DNA from: Actinobacillus sp.
GTDB taxonomy: Bacteria; Pseudomonadota; Gammaproteobacteria; Enterobacterales; Pasteurellaceae
Assembly: GCA_020026155.1 (NCBI GenBank)
Contig: JAHHQX010000006.1
Span: forward strand, 44,963-108,962
DNA: 64,000 nt
Reading direction: 5' to 3'
The notes under the pieces were generated by a model, which saw only the letters and a program-made list of their open reading frames with translations, searched no databases and was not told the origin of the DNA. Shown piece by piece: positions 9,573-17,973 of the stretch. The number at the start of each line of letters is the position of its first letter. The stretch's first letter is position 1. A program made the position numbers and the translations under genes.

Positions 9573-9608
9573 TGTTTAAAAAAGAAACTGCCGGCAGTGC
9601 CGACAGTT
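9573..9608 (-). terminator. Intercistronic hairpin between ackA and pta
   Basis: On the minus strand AACTGTCGGC and GCCGGCAGTT pair around a 3-nt loop and are followed by TCTTTTTT. This is the form of an intrinsic terminator, placed between two genes of one pathway on the same strand. Confidence 0.8.
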
Positions 9609-9622
9609 CTACATTATCTTTA

Positions 9623-10819
9623 TTAGATGCAAAGTTTTGCTGTATCTTGTGCAATCACTAATTCTTCGTTAGTTGGAAGAACCATTGCTACTGGAGAATT
9701 GTCTGCAGTGATGATACCTTCGTTACCGAAGCGTGCTGCTAAGTTACGTTCTTCGTCTAATTTATAACCAAATACTGCTAAATGTTTTAAGGTTAATTCA
9801 CGAACGTGTGCAGAATTTTCACCGATACCACCAGTGAATACGATTGCATCAAGTTTTTCACCGATAGCAACCATGTATGCGCCGATGTATTTCGCTAAAC
9901 GGTAGCAGTAAACATCTAATGCACGACGTGCTGGTTCTTCTTTATCATAGTTATCTTCTGCGTAACGGCAGTCGCTAGTTACTTCAGTTAAACCAAGTAA
10001 ACCAGATTTTTTGATTAAGGTTTCTTCGATTTGATCTACAGACATACCAAGATTGTTGTGCATGTAGAACATGATTGCTGGATCGATATCACCACAACGT
10101 GTACCCATTACTAAACCTTCAAGTGGAGTTAAACCCATAGAAGTATCGATACATTTACCATGTTTAACTGCAGAAACAGAACCACCATTACCTAGATGGC
10201 AAGTGATTACATTGATTTTATCTGCTGGGATATCTAAACGTTTTGCAGCTTCTTGGCTAACGAAGAAATGGCTAGTACCGTGTGCACCATAACGACGAAC
10301 ACCGTGATCTTTATAAAGAGAGTATGGAAGTGCATAAAGGAATGCTTCTTCAGGCATTGTTTGGTGGAATGCAGTATCGAATACAGCTACGTTGTTAGCT
10401 TTTAATTCTGGGAATGCTTTAAATGCTTCTTGAATACCGATTAAATGCGCTGGGTTATGTAATGGAGCAAATTGTGCTGCTTCTTCAATTCCTTTAAGCA
10501 CTTCGTCGTTAATCACTACAGAAGAAGTATATTTTTCCCCACCGTGAACGATACGGTGACCGATAGCACCAATGCTATCTTTTAATTCTGCAGTAAGGAT
10601 ATTGTTTACGATAAAGTTTAATGCTTCGCTATGTGCCGCACCCGCGCCTAATTCAGCATTGCCTTTTTCGCCATTTAATTTCCATTTAATGCGAGCATCA
10701 GGTAAATAAAAAGCTTCCGCTAAACCTGATAAAAATTCTTCGCCAGTGGCAGGATCAAGGATCGCAAATTTTAAAGAAGAACTACCACAGTTAAGAATAA
10801 GAACTAATTTTTTAGACAT
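9623..10819 (-). CDS. ackA: Acetate kinase
   Basis: Transfers phosphate from acetyl phosphate to ADP, giving acetate and ATP. The start is placed at the ATG at 10819 (MSKKLVLILNCGSSSLKFA), not at the in-frame codon 33 nt upstream, because family members begin with this sequence and GTAGGTT lies just before it. This gives 398 residues, the usual length. Motifs: NCGSSSLK near the N-terminus, GHRIVHGGEKYTSS, AVFDTAFHQTMP, HLGNGGSVSAV and FTGGIGENSAHVR. It is divergent from yfbV, as in E. coli, with pta downstream. Confidence 0.97.
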   Translation of the reverse strand: MSKKLVLILNCGSSSLKFAILDPATGEEFLSGLAEAFYLPDARIKWKLNGEKGNAELGAGAAHSEALNFIVNNILTAELKDSIGAIGHRIVHGGEKYTSSVVINDEVLKGIEEAAQFAPLHNPAHLIGIQEAFKAFPELKANNVAVFDTAFHQTMPEEAFLYALPYSLYKDHGVRRYGAHGTSHFFVSQEAAKRLDIPADKINVITCHLGNGGSVSAVKHGKCIDTSMGLTPLEGLVMGTRCGDIDPAIMFYMHNNLGMSVDQIEETLIKKSGLLGLTEVTSDCRYAEDNYDKEEPARRALDVYCYRLAKYIGAYMVAIGEKLDAIVFTGGIGENSAHVRELTLKHLAVFGYKLDEERNLAARFGNEGIITADNSPVAMVLPTNEELVIAQDTAKLCI

Positions 10820-10878
10820 ACATAACCTACTTAATGAAGTTAAAAAGAACACCTAATTCCCTATAGGTATTAGATGGG

Positions 10879-10906
10879 TTGACAACAAAATTGTGGCGGG
10901 TAGGAT
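10879..10906 (+). promoter_or_regulatory. Possible sigma-70 promoter for yfbV
   Basis: TTGACA at 10879-10884, a 16-nt spacer, then TAGGAT at 10901-10906. It points toward yfbV, about 130 nt upstream of its start, in the ackA-yfbV divergent region. The -10 element is weak. Confidence 0.4.
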
Positions 10907-11039
10907 ACACCTTTTCAAAAGAAAAATAAATTATCTCGCGCCAAAACTGAAAAAAAGTGCTAAAAAAAAGTAAATTTTCTGTTAAATCTACTTAATTCCG
11001 GCGAGTCTTTTCCTCTTTCCTCTAGACAAAGGATGTATT

Positions 11040-11489
11040 ATGCAATTTATTACGCGATTAAAACAAGGCGATATATATCTAAAATCTTGGCCTAATATCA
11101 AGCAATTAGGGCTCATTTTTCCAGAAGTTCGGATTATAAAAGCAACCCAGTTTGCGATTAAATTTATGCCATTTCTTGCAGCTTTTGCTATCGTTTGGCA
11201 ACAAGTTTACGCAGCCCATGATAATACCGCACTTGCACTTGCCATTATCACTGCTCTTGTTGCATTAGGATTACCCATCCAAGGGTTATATTGGCTTGGA
11301 AAACGCGCCACCACTCCACTTTCCCCCATTACACAGGGATGGTACGATAAAATCGCGCAACAATTAGACAAAGAATTTAACATTTCTACCACGTTGCCTA
11401 GCGGACATCAGCCAAACTATCAAGATCTGGCAAATTTACTCAATAAAGCTAAAGAACACTTCAAGATTGATTTCTGGCAAGAAATCTAA
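11040..11489 (+). CDS. yfbV: YfbV family (UPF0208) inner-membrane protein
   Basis: 149 residues, two hydrophobic segments (about 42-58 and 60-82), beginning MQFITRLKQGDIYLKSWPN, a family hallmark. In E. coli YfbV insulates the chromosome from the Ter macrodomain; whether this holds in Pasteurellaceae, which lack much of the matP/Ter literature, is not shown by sequence. Position next to ackA-pta is conserved with E. coli. The SD AAGGA lies 7 nt before the ATG. The stop codon touches copy 3 of the dispersed element, followed by a bidirectional terminator. Confidence 0.92.
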   Translation: MQFITRLKQGDIYLKSWPNIKQLGLIFPEVRIIKATQFAIKFMPFLAAFAIVWQQVYAAHDNTALALAIITALVALGLPIQGLYWLGKRATTPLSPITQGWYDKIAQQLDKEFNISTTLPSGHQPNYQDLANLLNKAKEHFKIDFWQEI

Positions 11490-11515
11490 CGCCCCGATTT
11501 TCGGAAAAATTTATG
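11488..11515 (+). repeat. Dispersed 3'-end element, copy 3
   Basis: ACGCCCCGATTTTC followed by GGAAAAATTTATG begins inside the yfbV stop codon and ends just before a terminator hairpin. Confidence 0.7.
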
Positions 11516-11545
11516 TAAAAACCACGCCAGTAAGCGTGGTTTTTC
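11516..11545. terminator. Bidirectional terminator between yfbV and artM
   Basis: ACCACGC and GCGTGGT pair around CAGTAA, with A-rich sequence on the left and T-rich sequence on the right, so it can serve both converging genes. Confidence 0.8.
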
Positions 11546-11563
11546 GATTCCATCTCGGGAGGG

Positions 11564-12241
11564 TTACACCACCTCTACGCGCTCAAACGCTAAAACACGA
11601 TTTTCGATTTTACGAAGAATAAAGGTAGCAATCCCAGTAATAACAAGATAAATGACGCCCGCTAAGCCGTAAATTGGTAAAGCGGCGTATTCTGTTCCGT
11701 AAAGTCTATCGGCATAGCCCATAATGTCCATTACGGTAATGGTTGACGCTAAAGATGTGCCTTTAAATACAAGGATAATTTCATTGCTGTAAGACGGTAA
11801 GGCGCGTTTTAATGCGTACGGAACAAGCACTTTTAAAGTTTGAAAACGGGATAATCCCAGTGCTGCACATCCTTCCCATTGTGATTGCGGTACGGCTTTG
11901 ACTGCCCCATAGAATAATTGCGTCGAATAGGCGGCACTATTTAGCGCAAGCGTTAACATTGCACAAAACCATGCACTGGATAATAAATGCCAAGCAGGAC
12001 TACGTACGATCCATTGAAATTGTCCTGGACCTGCATAAATCAGGAAAAATTGGACGAGTAATGGCGTGCCTGTAAATATCGTCACATAAATATTCACCAG
12101 CCCTTTTAGCATGCGATTAGAGGAGGCCAATACAAAAGTAAACAAAATCGCCAAACTAAATGCGATAACGAGCGCGCAAACCGTTAAGAGTAAACTGGTT
12201 GGAATCCCTCTTGCAATAAAACTTAAATAATCAAAATCCAT
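11564..12241 (-). CDS. artM: Arginine ABC transporter permease ArtM
   Basis: Inner-membrane permease of the His/Glu/Gln/Arg family, 225 residues. It opens MDFDYLSFIARGIPTSLLLT, the N-terminal start of polar-amino-acid permeases, has about five hydrophobic segments, and carries the EAA-loop region AVPQSQWEGCAALGLSRFQT for contact with the ATPase. It is last in the order artP-artI-artQ-artM, the E. coli order without artJ. GAATAGGAA lies upstream of the ATG. It is expected to form a heterodimer with ArtQ. Confidence 0.9.
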   Translation of the reverse strand: MDFDYLSFIARGIPTSLLLTVCALVIAFSLAILFTFVLASSNRMLKGLVNIYVTIFTGTPLLVQFFLIYAGPGQFQWIVRSPAWHLLSSAWFCAMLTLALNSAAYSTQLFYGAVKAVPQSQWEGCAALGLSRFQTLKVLVPYALKRALPSYSNEIILVFKGTSLASTITVMDIMGYADRLYGTEYAALPIYGLAGVIYLVITGIATFILRKIENRVLAFERVEVV

Positions 12242-12252
12242 CTTTGCAATTC

Positions 12253-12930
12253 CTATTCATAACAGTGTTTATCAAAACGCGTAAAATAACTTTCTAAACG
12301 TTTTATAATCGCTTGGCTAAATAAGGTAATGAGTAAATAAATTAATCCCACTACCACATACCAAGTAAAAGGTTGATGGGTCGAGGTAGTAATTAATTGG
12401 GCTTGACGAGTCAGATCCGTTACACCAATTAAAGATACCAAGGCCGTATCTTTTAAAAGCACTAACCATTGATTACTTAATCCTGGTAAAGCATGTCGCC
12501 AGACCTGTGGCAAAATAACATGGATAAACGTATAACCCTTGCTTAATCCTAATGCTTGTGCCGATTCCGACTGCCCTCGCGGAATAGCCTTCACCGCTCC
12601 ACGTAGCGTTTGGCATGCGTACGAAGCAAAAATAATCCCAAGTGCAATAATCCCTGATGAAAAAGCACTTAATTCCAAATAATCACCAGAGATCATTTGA
12701 ATCACTTCGGGCAAACCAAAATAAATTAAGAAAACCACTAAAATTTCTGGTAAGCCACGCAATAACGCCACAATAATCGAAAAAATTTTGTTAAATGTAC
12801 GCCATTTGGTATCTTCTAACACAACAAAAATAATCGCTAAGACAAGCCCAAAGGCAAGCGAACATACAGCAAGGACTAATGTCATCAATAAAGCCGATGA
12901 CATTAGCGGAAGATAATCAAAAAACATCAT
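12253..12930 (-). CDS. artQ: Arginine ABC transporter permease ArtQ
   Basis: Second inner-membrane permease of the arginine importer, 225 residues, with the EAA-loop region AIPRGQSESAQALGLSKGYT and about five hydrophobic segments. The start codon directly abuts the artI stop (TAG then ATGATG) and there is no strong SD, so translation is probably coupled to artI. It is separated from artM by 11 nt. The Q versus M assignment follows operon order and similarity of the termini; the two permeases are alike. Confidence 0.9.
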   Translation of the reverse strand: MMFFDYLPLMSSALLMTLVLAVCSLAFGLVLAIIFVVLEDTKWRTFNKIFSIIVALLRGLPEILVVFLIYFGLPEVIQMISGDYLELSAFSSGIIALGIIFASYACQTLRGAVKAIPRGQSESAQALGLSKGYTFIHVILPQVWRHALPGLSNQWLVLLKDTALVSLIGVTDLTRQAQLITTSTHQPFTWYVVVGLIYLLITLFSQAIIKRLESYFTRFDKHCYE

Positions 12931-13653
12931 CTATTTAAACCATTGATCGTAAATTTTTTGGTATTCGCCATTTGCTTTAATTTGCGTAATACCCTTGTTT
13001 AATTGCTCAAGCAATGCAGTGTTATTTTTATTGACAGCTATCGCAAAACCGTTTCCAAAATATTTAGGGTCCGTTACTTTATCGCCAATAAAATGTAAGC
13101 CTTTTTGTGCCTTAACGGCATCTCCTAATGTTGAGGCATCCCCAAATACGGCATCAATCCGCCCTGTTGTGAGATCCAAAATTGCATCTTGAATACTTGC
13201 GTAAGATTTCATGTTATAGCGATCGCCCTGATTTTCGATATATTGCTGATAAGTAGTGCCATTCTGTACGCCTACATTTTTGACTTGAGCCATGGTTTCA
13301 CCTGCTTTATTACCGATAAAAGCGGCGCCACCTGTATAATAGGGAACAGAAAAAGCCACTTTCCGCGCCCTTGCTGGTGTAATATCAATCGCTGAAATTG
13401 CAGCATCAAAACCACCACGATGACGGATTAAACTTGGAATAAGCGCGTCAAAAGGTTCATTCTTAAATGCACAGGTCGCATCAATTTGTTTACAGATTGC
13501 TTTCGCAATATCCACATCAAAACCGACAATCTCGCCTTTAACATTTGTACTTTCGAAAGGAGGATAAGTCGCTTCCATTGCAAAGGTAATATTTTGTGCA
13601 AATGCGGTTGCACTTGTTAACAATAATGTCGTTAATAATAATTTTTTCATCAT
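12931..13653 (-). CDS. artI: Arginine-binding periplasmic protein ArtI
   Basis: Periplasmic solute-binding protein of the family 3 (polar amino acid) class, 240 residues. The signal peptide MKKLLLTTLLLTSATAFAQ is followed by the fold signature YPPFESTNVKGEIVGFDVDIAKAIC and SAIDITPARARKVAFS. Two adjacent ATG codons exist; AGGAG is spaced better for the second (13650). Only one binding protein is encoded here, whereas E. coli has ArtI and ArtJ. The ligand is taken as arginine because of the cluster and the ARG-box-like sites upstream of artP; lysine or ornithine also remain possible. Confidence 0.9.
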   Translation of the reverse strand: MMKKLLLTTLLLTSATAFAQNITFAMEATYPPFESTNVKGEIVGFDVDIAKAICKQIDATCAFKNEPFDALIPSLIRHRGGFDAAISAIDITPARARKVAFSVPYYTGGAAFIGNKAGETMAQVKNVGVQNGTTYQQYIENQGDRYNMKSYASIQDAILDLTTGRIDAVFGDASTLGDAVKAQKGLHFIGDKVTDPKYFGNGFAIAVNKNNTALLEQLNKGITQIKANGEYQKIYDQWFK

Positions 13654-13659
13654 AGGCTC

Positions 13660-14400
13660 CTAATCAGTTGAATGAGAGAGATAGTGTTTAAACGCTTCGG
13701 TTTGTGGGTTCATAAAGCAATCATGCGATCCTTTCTCTATAATATGTCCTTGCTCCATATACACGACTTGCGTGGCAATTTTACGGGCAACTCCCACTTC
13801 ATGCGTCACAACGATTTGTGTAATCCCGAAACTTTTTAATTCTTCAATAATGGAAACAACTTGCGCAGTAATTTCTGGATCAAGTGCAGCAGTAGGCTCA
13901 TCAAAAAGTAGCACTTTGGGTTTCATAATTAATGCACGTGCAATCGCCACCCGTTGTTGTTGCCCACCCGATAAATGTAAAGGATAACGATCTGCAAACT
14001 GTTCAACACGCAAACGCTTTAACAAAGCCATGGCTTCTTTCTTCGCTTCATCTTTACACATGCCCAATACCTTCATCGGTGCTTCAATTAAATTTTGCAT
14101 AACGGTAAGGTGAGGCCATAAACAGTATTGCTGAAAAACCATTCCTACTTCTTTACGTAATTGCTGAATATCTTTAGAAAGGGTTTTATGCGCGGTGACA
14201 TTAAATTCACAACCCGCAATTTTAATTTCACCCGATGTAGGTTTTTCTAATAAATTAAGCGTACGAATTAGCGTACTTTTCCCCGCCCCACTCGGTCCAA
14301 GCAATACCATGACATCACCACTATCCGCATGCAAATTGATATCAAACAATGCCTGATTGTTGCCATAAAAAAAATTTAAGTTTTTAATGCTAATTGCCAT
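13660..14400 (-). CDS. artP: Arginine ABC transporter ATP-binding protein ArtP
   Basis: Cytoplasmic ATPase of the arginine importer, 246 residues, first gene of the artPIQM operon. Walker A GPSGAGKST (about 34-42), Q-loop MVFQQYCLWPH, signature LSGGQQQRVAIARAL, Walker B VLLFDEPTAALDP and the H-loop VVTHEVG are all intact. It is separated from artI by 6 nt. The promoter region 14401-14510 carries tandem sites resembling ArgR boxes, so arginine repression is likely. Confidence 0.93.
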   Translation of the reverse strand: MAISIKNLNFFYGNNQALFDINLHADSGDVMVLLGPSGAGKSTLIRTLNLLEKPTSGEIKIAGCEFNVTAHKTLSKDIQQLRKEVGMVFQQYCLWPHLTVMQNLIEAPMKVLGMCKDEAKKEAMALLKRLRVEQFADRYPLHLSGGQQQRVAIARALIMKPKVLLFDEPTAALDPEITAQVVSIIEELKSFGITQIVVTHEVGVARKIATQVVYMEQGHIIEKGSHDCFMNPQTEAFKHYLSHSTD

Positions 14401-14446
14401 CTTATTTGGTTACTCATTTTGTAAAAGTGAAAAAATATTACATATT

Positions 14447-14499
14447 CATGAATATTTATGCAATAAATTTTTATTCATTTTTCTGATTTTTTATTCATT
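14447..14499 (-). promoter_or_regulatory. Tandem ARG-box-like sites upstream of artP
   Basis: Against the consensus WNTGAATWWWWATTCANW: AATAAATTTTTATTCATT (14462-14479) has one core mismatch, and TCTGATTTTTTATTCATT (14482-14499) also has one. They are separated by 2 bp, close to the usual spacing of paired ARG boxes. A third match, CATGAATATTTATGCAAT (14447-14464), overlaps the first. The AT-rich context raises the chance-match risk. Confidence 0.5.
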
Positions 14500-14512
14500 T
14501 TTTCTTTTAATC

Positions 14513-14548
14513 AAAAAAAATGCCCTGATCGCACGATCAGGGCATTTT
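14513..14548 (-). terminator. Terminator after gpt
   Basis: TGCCCTGATC and GATCAGGGCA form a 10-bp stem with a 4-nt loop (14521-14544). On the minus strand eight T follow. It separates gpt from the art promoter. Confidence 0.88.
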
Positions 14549-14578
14549 AAGAGTAAACCTATCAACAGTTTATTTAGA

Positions 14579-15043
14579 TTATTTTCTCGCCAAAGGTGGA
14601 ACAAAGCAGATACCCATGTCCCAAGGTTGTTCGATCCAAGTATCTTGCGGGATATCAATAACGTATTCGTCCACTAATGATTTACCTGCTGGTTTTGCAA
14701 ATACAGACACAAAACGTGCATTTGGATAAATTTCACGAATAGCACGTGCAGTATTTCCAGTATCCACTAAATCATCAACAACGATAAAGCCTTCCCCACC
14801 ATTTTCTACTTGTGCAGCATGAAGCACATTTAATTCACCTTGTTTATCATGCTCATAGCTTGCGATACATACAGTGTCGATATGACGTAAGTTTAATTCA
14901 CGCGCTAATACCGCAGCTGGGAATAAGCCGCCACGGCTCACAGCAATAATGCCTTTCCATTGGCTAGCTGGCATTAGACGTTCAGAAAGTTTGCGGGCGT
15001 GCATTTGGAACATATCCCAAGTAACGATATATTTTTCGCTCAT
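14579..15043 (-). CDS. gpt: Xanthine-guanine phosphoribosyltransferase
   Basis: Purine salvage enzyme that converts guanine, xanthine and hypoxanthine to nucleotides with PRPP. 154 residues, against 152 in E. coli. The PRPP-binding motif FIVVDDLVDTGNTA is present at about residues 85-98, with ISRGGL-type loop AVSRGGLFPAAVLA near 34-47 and the C-terminal WIEQPWDMGICFVPPLA. Single-gene unit: SD TAAGGTG, own terminator. Confidence 0.95.
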   Translation of the reverse strand: MSEKYIVTWDMFQMHARKLSERLMPASQWKGIIAVSRGGLFPAAVLARELNLRHIDTVCIASYEHDKQGELNVLHAAQVENGGEGFIVVDDLVDTGNTARAIREIYPNARFVSVFAKPAGKSLVDEYVIDIPQDTWIEQPWDMGICFVPPLARK

Positions 15044-15180
15044 AATTCACCTTAAGTTTTTTATAAATAGTATTACGTGTAAATAAAATTGCCGTAGGAT
15101 AACCCGAATTTGTTTTTTATGCTATTATTTTAGGGATTTTTATCAAAATTTTTATATTCTCTTAATAAGGCAGGATAAAA

Positions 15181-16638
15181 ATGTCAGAAATTAAACAATT
15201 ACAACCACAATTAGTCTGGAAATGGTTTGCCGATATTTGCAGTATTCCACATCCGTCTTACCATGAAAATGAACTTGCTACTTTTATCGTAAATTGGGCG
15301 AAATCGAAAGGTCTTTTCGCTGAACGTGATGAAGCGGGTAATGTTCTTATTCGTAAACCAGCAACTAAAGGCATGGAAAACAAACGTGGCGTGATTTTAC
15401 AAGCACACGTTGACATGGTGCCTCAAAAAAATGAAGCGACCGTGCATGATTTCCAAAAAGATCCGATTAAAGCCTATATTGATGGGGAATGGGTAACCGC
15501 TGAAGGCACGACATTAGGTGCAGACAACGGAATTGGGATGGCCTCTGCCCTCGCTATTCTCGAAAGTGATGTACCGCATCCTGACATTGAAGTATTACTC
15601 ACAATGTCTGAAGAAACTGGTATGGAAGGTGCTGTTGGTTTGCGTCCAAATTGGTTAACACATGATTTAATGATTAACCTAGATACTGAAGAAAACGGTG
15701 AAATCTATGTAGGATGCGCTGGTGGGGAAAATGCAAACATTAGCTTACCATTTACTACTGAAGCAAACACTTTTGCACACCACTATCAATTCAGTTTAAA
15801 AGGATTACGTGGCGGACACTCTGGATGTGATATCCATAAAAACCGCGGCAATGCGATTAAAATGATGGTGCGCTTCCTTGCAGAATTCCGTTGTGCTCAT
15901 CCAGAATTTGACTTTACCCTAAGTGAAATCCGTGGCGGGACTATCCGTAATGCTATCCCACGCGAAGCTTTTGCAAGTATCGCATTCAATGGCGATGTAG
16001 CAATCTTAGAAAAAGCCGTCGCAGACTTTACCAACACGGTTGCTTCTGAATATGCAGCGACTGAAGAAAATATGGAAATTGCGTTAACAAAACTTGACGC
16101 AGTAAAAGACGTTTTCACCCCAGCCTCTGCCCGCAAAATCATTGATACCCTCAACGTATTACCTTGCGGTGTGATGCGTCAAAGTGATGCAGTCAAAGAT
16201 ACTGTTGAAACATCATTAAGCATTGGTGTTCTTCGTATGGAAGGGAATGCAGTCGTTGGTACCATTCTTATTCGTTCACTTATCGAAAGCGGTACGGTTC
16301 AAATCCGTGGTCAACTTCAATCACTGATGGATTTAGCAGGCGGTGAAGTGAAATTCTCTGGCTACTATCCAGGTTGGACACCACAACCAGATAGCGAACT
16401 CCTTGCTTTAACCAAAAAACATTATGCAGATGTATTAGGCGAAGCACCTGCGATTAAAGTTATCCATGCTGGTTTAGAATGTGGTTTATTGAAAAAACAC
16501 TATCCAAATCTTGAAGTCGTGTCTATCGGACCAACCATTCGTAATGCACACTCACCTGATGAAAAAGTTCATATTCCTGCAGTAGCAACTTACTGGGATG
16601 TTTTAACCCGTTTATTAGCTAACATGGCGGATAAATAA
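15181..16638 (+). CDS. pepD: Cytosol non-specific dipeptidase (aminoacyl-histidine dipeptidase)
   Basis: M20 metallopeptidase that hydrolyses dipeptides, including carnosine-type Xaa-His, in the cytoplasm. 485 residues, the same as E. coli PepD. H76 and D78 in LQAHVDMV, D115 in LGADNGIG and the pair E144-E145 in MSEETGMEGA fit the metal-binding and catalytic residues of the family; the C-terminal NAHSPDEKVHI supplies the last histidine. A lid or dimerisation domain is inserted between about 210 and 390. Single gene with AAGGCAGGATAAAA upstream; the 3' side holds a full palindromic copy of the dispersed element. Confidence 0.95.
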   Translation: MSEIKQLQPQLVWKWFADICSIPHPSYHENELATFIVNWAKSKGLFAERDEAGNVLIRKPATKGMENKRGVILQAHVDMVPQKNEATVHDFQKDPIKAYIDGEWVTAEGTTLGADNGIGMASALAILESDVPHPDIEVLLTMSEETGMEGAVGLRPNWLTHDLMINLDTEENGEIYVGCAGGENANISLPFTTEANTFAHHYQFSLKGLRGGHSGCDIHKNRGNAIKMMVRFLAEFRCAHPEFDFTLSEIRGGTIRNAIPREAFASIAFNGDVAILEKAVADFTNTVASEYAATEENMEIALTKLDAVKDVFTPASARKIIDTLNVLPCGVMRQSDAVKDTVETSLSIGVLRMEGNAVVGTILIRSLIESGTVQIRGQLQSLMDLAGGEVKFSGYYPGWTPQPDSELLALTKKHYADVLGEAPAIKVIHAGLECGLLKKHYPNLEVVSIGPTIRNAHSPDEKVHIPAVATYWDVLTRLLANMADK

Positions 16639-16654
16639 ATTTAAAACATAAAAA

Positions 16655-16700
16655 ACACGCCCCGATTTTCATAAAAATTTTTACGAAAATTGGGGCGTAA
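16655..16700. repeat. Dispersed 3'-end element, copy 4 (inverted pair)
   Basis: Two units face each other: ACGCCCCGATTTTC on the left and GAAAATTGGGGCGT on the right, around an A/T-rich centre. It lies between the converging genes pepD and lolE and could fold as a bidirectional terminator. Confidence 0.8.
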
Positions 16701-16719
16701 TATTTTTCCAATTTCTTTT

Positions 16720-17973
16720 TTAGCCTTTGTTCATTAAGACTTTAGCGGGTGGAATTTGGGCCGCTCGACGAGCAGGATAAAGACTTGCAACTAAGCTCAA
16801 TACTAGTGCACAGATAAACACCAATCCGACATCTTGCCAATGTAATTCGCTTGGCATGAAATCAATAAAATAGATACCGCCTGACAAAAATTTGTGGTGA
16901 ATCAAATGTTCCAACCCTTTGATTAAGTTAGTTAAATTAAGGGAAACGAGGACACCTAGGATAATCCCTGCCACGCAACCTTTTAATCCAGCTATTAACC
17001 CATAATAAATAAAAATCCGCCGGATAAAACGACTATTCGCACCAAGTGTTCTTAATACGGCAATATCCCCTTGTTTATCTTTTACCGCCATAATGAGCGT
17101 AGATACAATGTTAAAACAGGCAACGGCAATAACTAAAGCCATTGCTAAATACATTACCATACGGATAAGGCGAATATCGTGGTACATATATCCGAACTGC
17201 GCCATCCAAGTTTGTGCTTGCAATCCTTGCGGATAGGTCTGTAATTGTGGATAGCGAATTTGATTTGCTAAGAATGGCTGCTGAACTTTGAGTTCTACAC
17301 CTGTGGCTTGAGTTTTGGTATAGCCTAAAAGTGCTTGCGCTTCATCTAAGCGCATTAAAGCATAAACATAATCCAATTGACCGTGTAACTGTAAAATACC
17401 CGCAACTTTTAAGCGAATTTCTTGAGGCTGACTCAGCTGTTGTGTGGTATTTTTTTGTGCTAATAACAAACTAATCCAATCTCCCGCTTTGACATGCAAT
17501 GCTTGTGCGATGCCTGCCCCCAGAATCACACCTCCTTCGGTTTTAAAAGTTTGCCATCCATTATCCAATACAAAATATCGTAATCGGCTCACCTGTTCTT
17601 GCGATTGCGGATCAATACCTCGGACTTGTGCCACTTTAAGATGCGTACCATTTTCGAGCAACCCTTGAAAACTCACATAAGGAGCAGAAGCTACAATTGA
17701 TTTGTTACGTTGTAACACACTTTGTAGTTGCGGATAATTTTCTATTGGTTGAGATTCTGGACCAAAAGCATAACTTGTAATTTCAACTTGAGGCACGACC
17801 GATAAAATCCGTTGATTCAACTCTTTTTCAAAGCCATTCATGGCACTCAACCCAATGATAAGCACGGCTACACCAAGGGCAATACCAATCATAGAAAACC
17901 AAGAGATTAAGCTGACAAGATGGCTTTTTCTGCCTTGTTGATAGCGCCAACTGATGGCAAACGCATTTTTCAT
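16720..17973 (-). CDS. lolE: Lipoprotein-releasing system permease LolE
   Basis: Inner-membrane subunit of LolCDE, which extracts outer-membrane lipoproteins from the inner membrane and hands them to LolA. 417 residues (E. coli 414). N-terminal membrane segment at about 20-45 (SMIGIALGVAVLIIGLSAMNGFEKELNQR), a large periplasmic domain, then three C-terminal segments (about 270-400) with the FtsX-like ending PARRAAQIPPAKVLMNKG. The start overlaps the lolD stop by 4 nt. Last gene of lolCDE. It is distinguished from LolC by operon position and the GYMYHDIRLIRMVMY stretch. Confidence 0.93.
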   Translation of the reverse strand: MKNAFAISWRYQQGRKSHLVSLISWFSMIGIALGVAVLIIGLSAMNGFEKELNQRILSVVPQVEITSYAFGPESQPIENYPQLQSVLQRNKSIVASAPYVSFQGLLENGTHLKVAQVRGIDPQSQEQVSRLRYFVLDNGWQTFKTEGGVILGAGIAQALHVKAGDWISLLLAQKNTTQQLSQPQEIRLKVAGILQLHGQLDYVYALMRLDEAQALLGYTKTQATGVELKVQQPFLANQIRYPQLQTYPQGLQAQTWMAQFGYMYHDIRLIRMVMYLAMALVIAVACFNIVSTLIMAVKDKQGDIAVLRTLGANSRFIRRIFIYYGLIAGLKGCVAGIILGVLVSLNLTNLIKGLEHLIHHKFLSGGIYFIDFMPSELHWQDVGLVFICALVLSLVASLYPARRAAQIPPAKVLMNKG

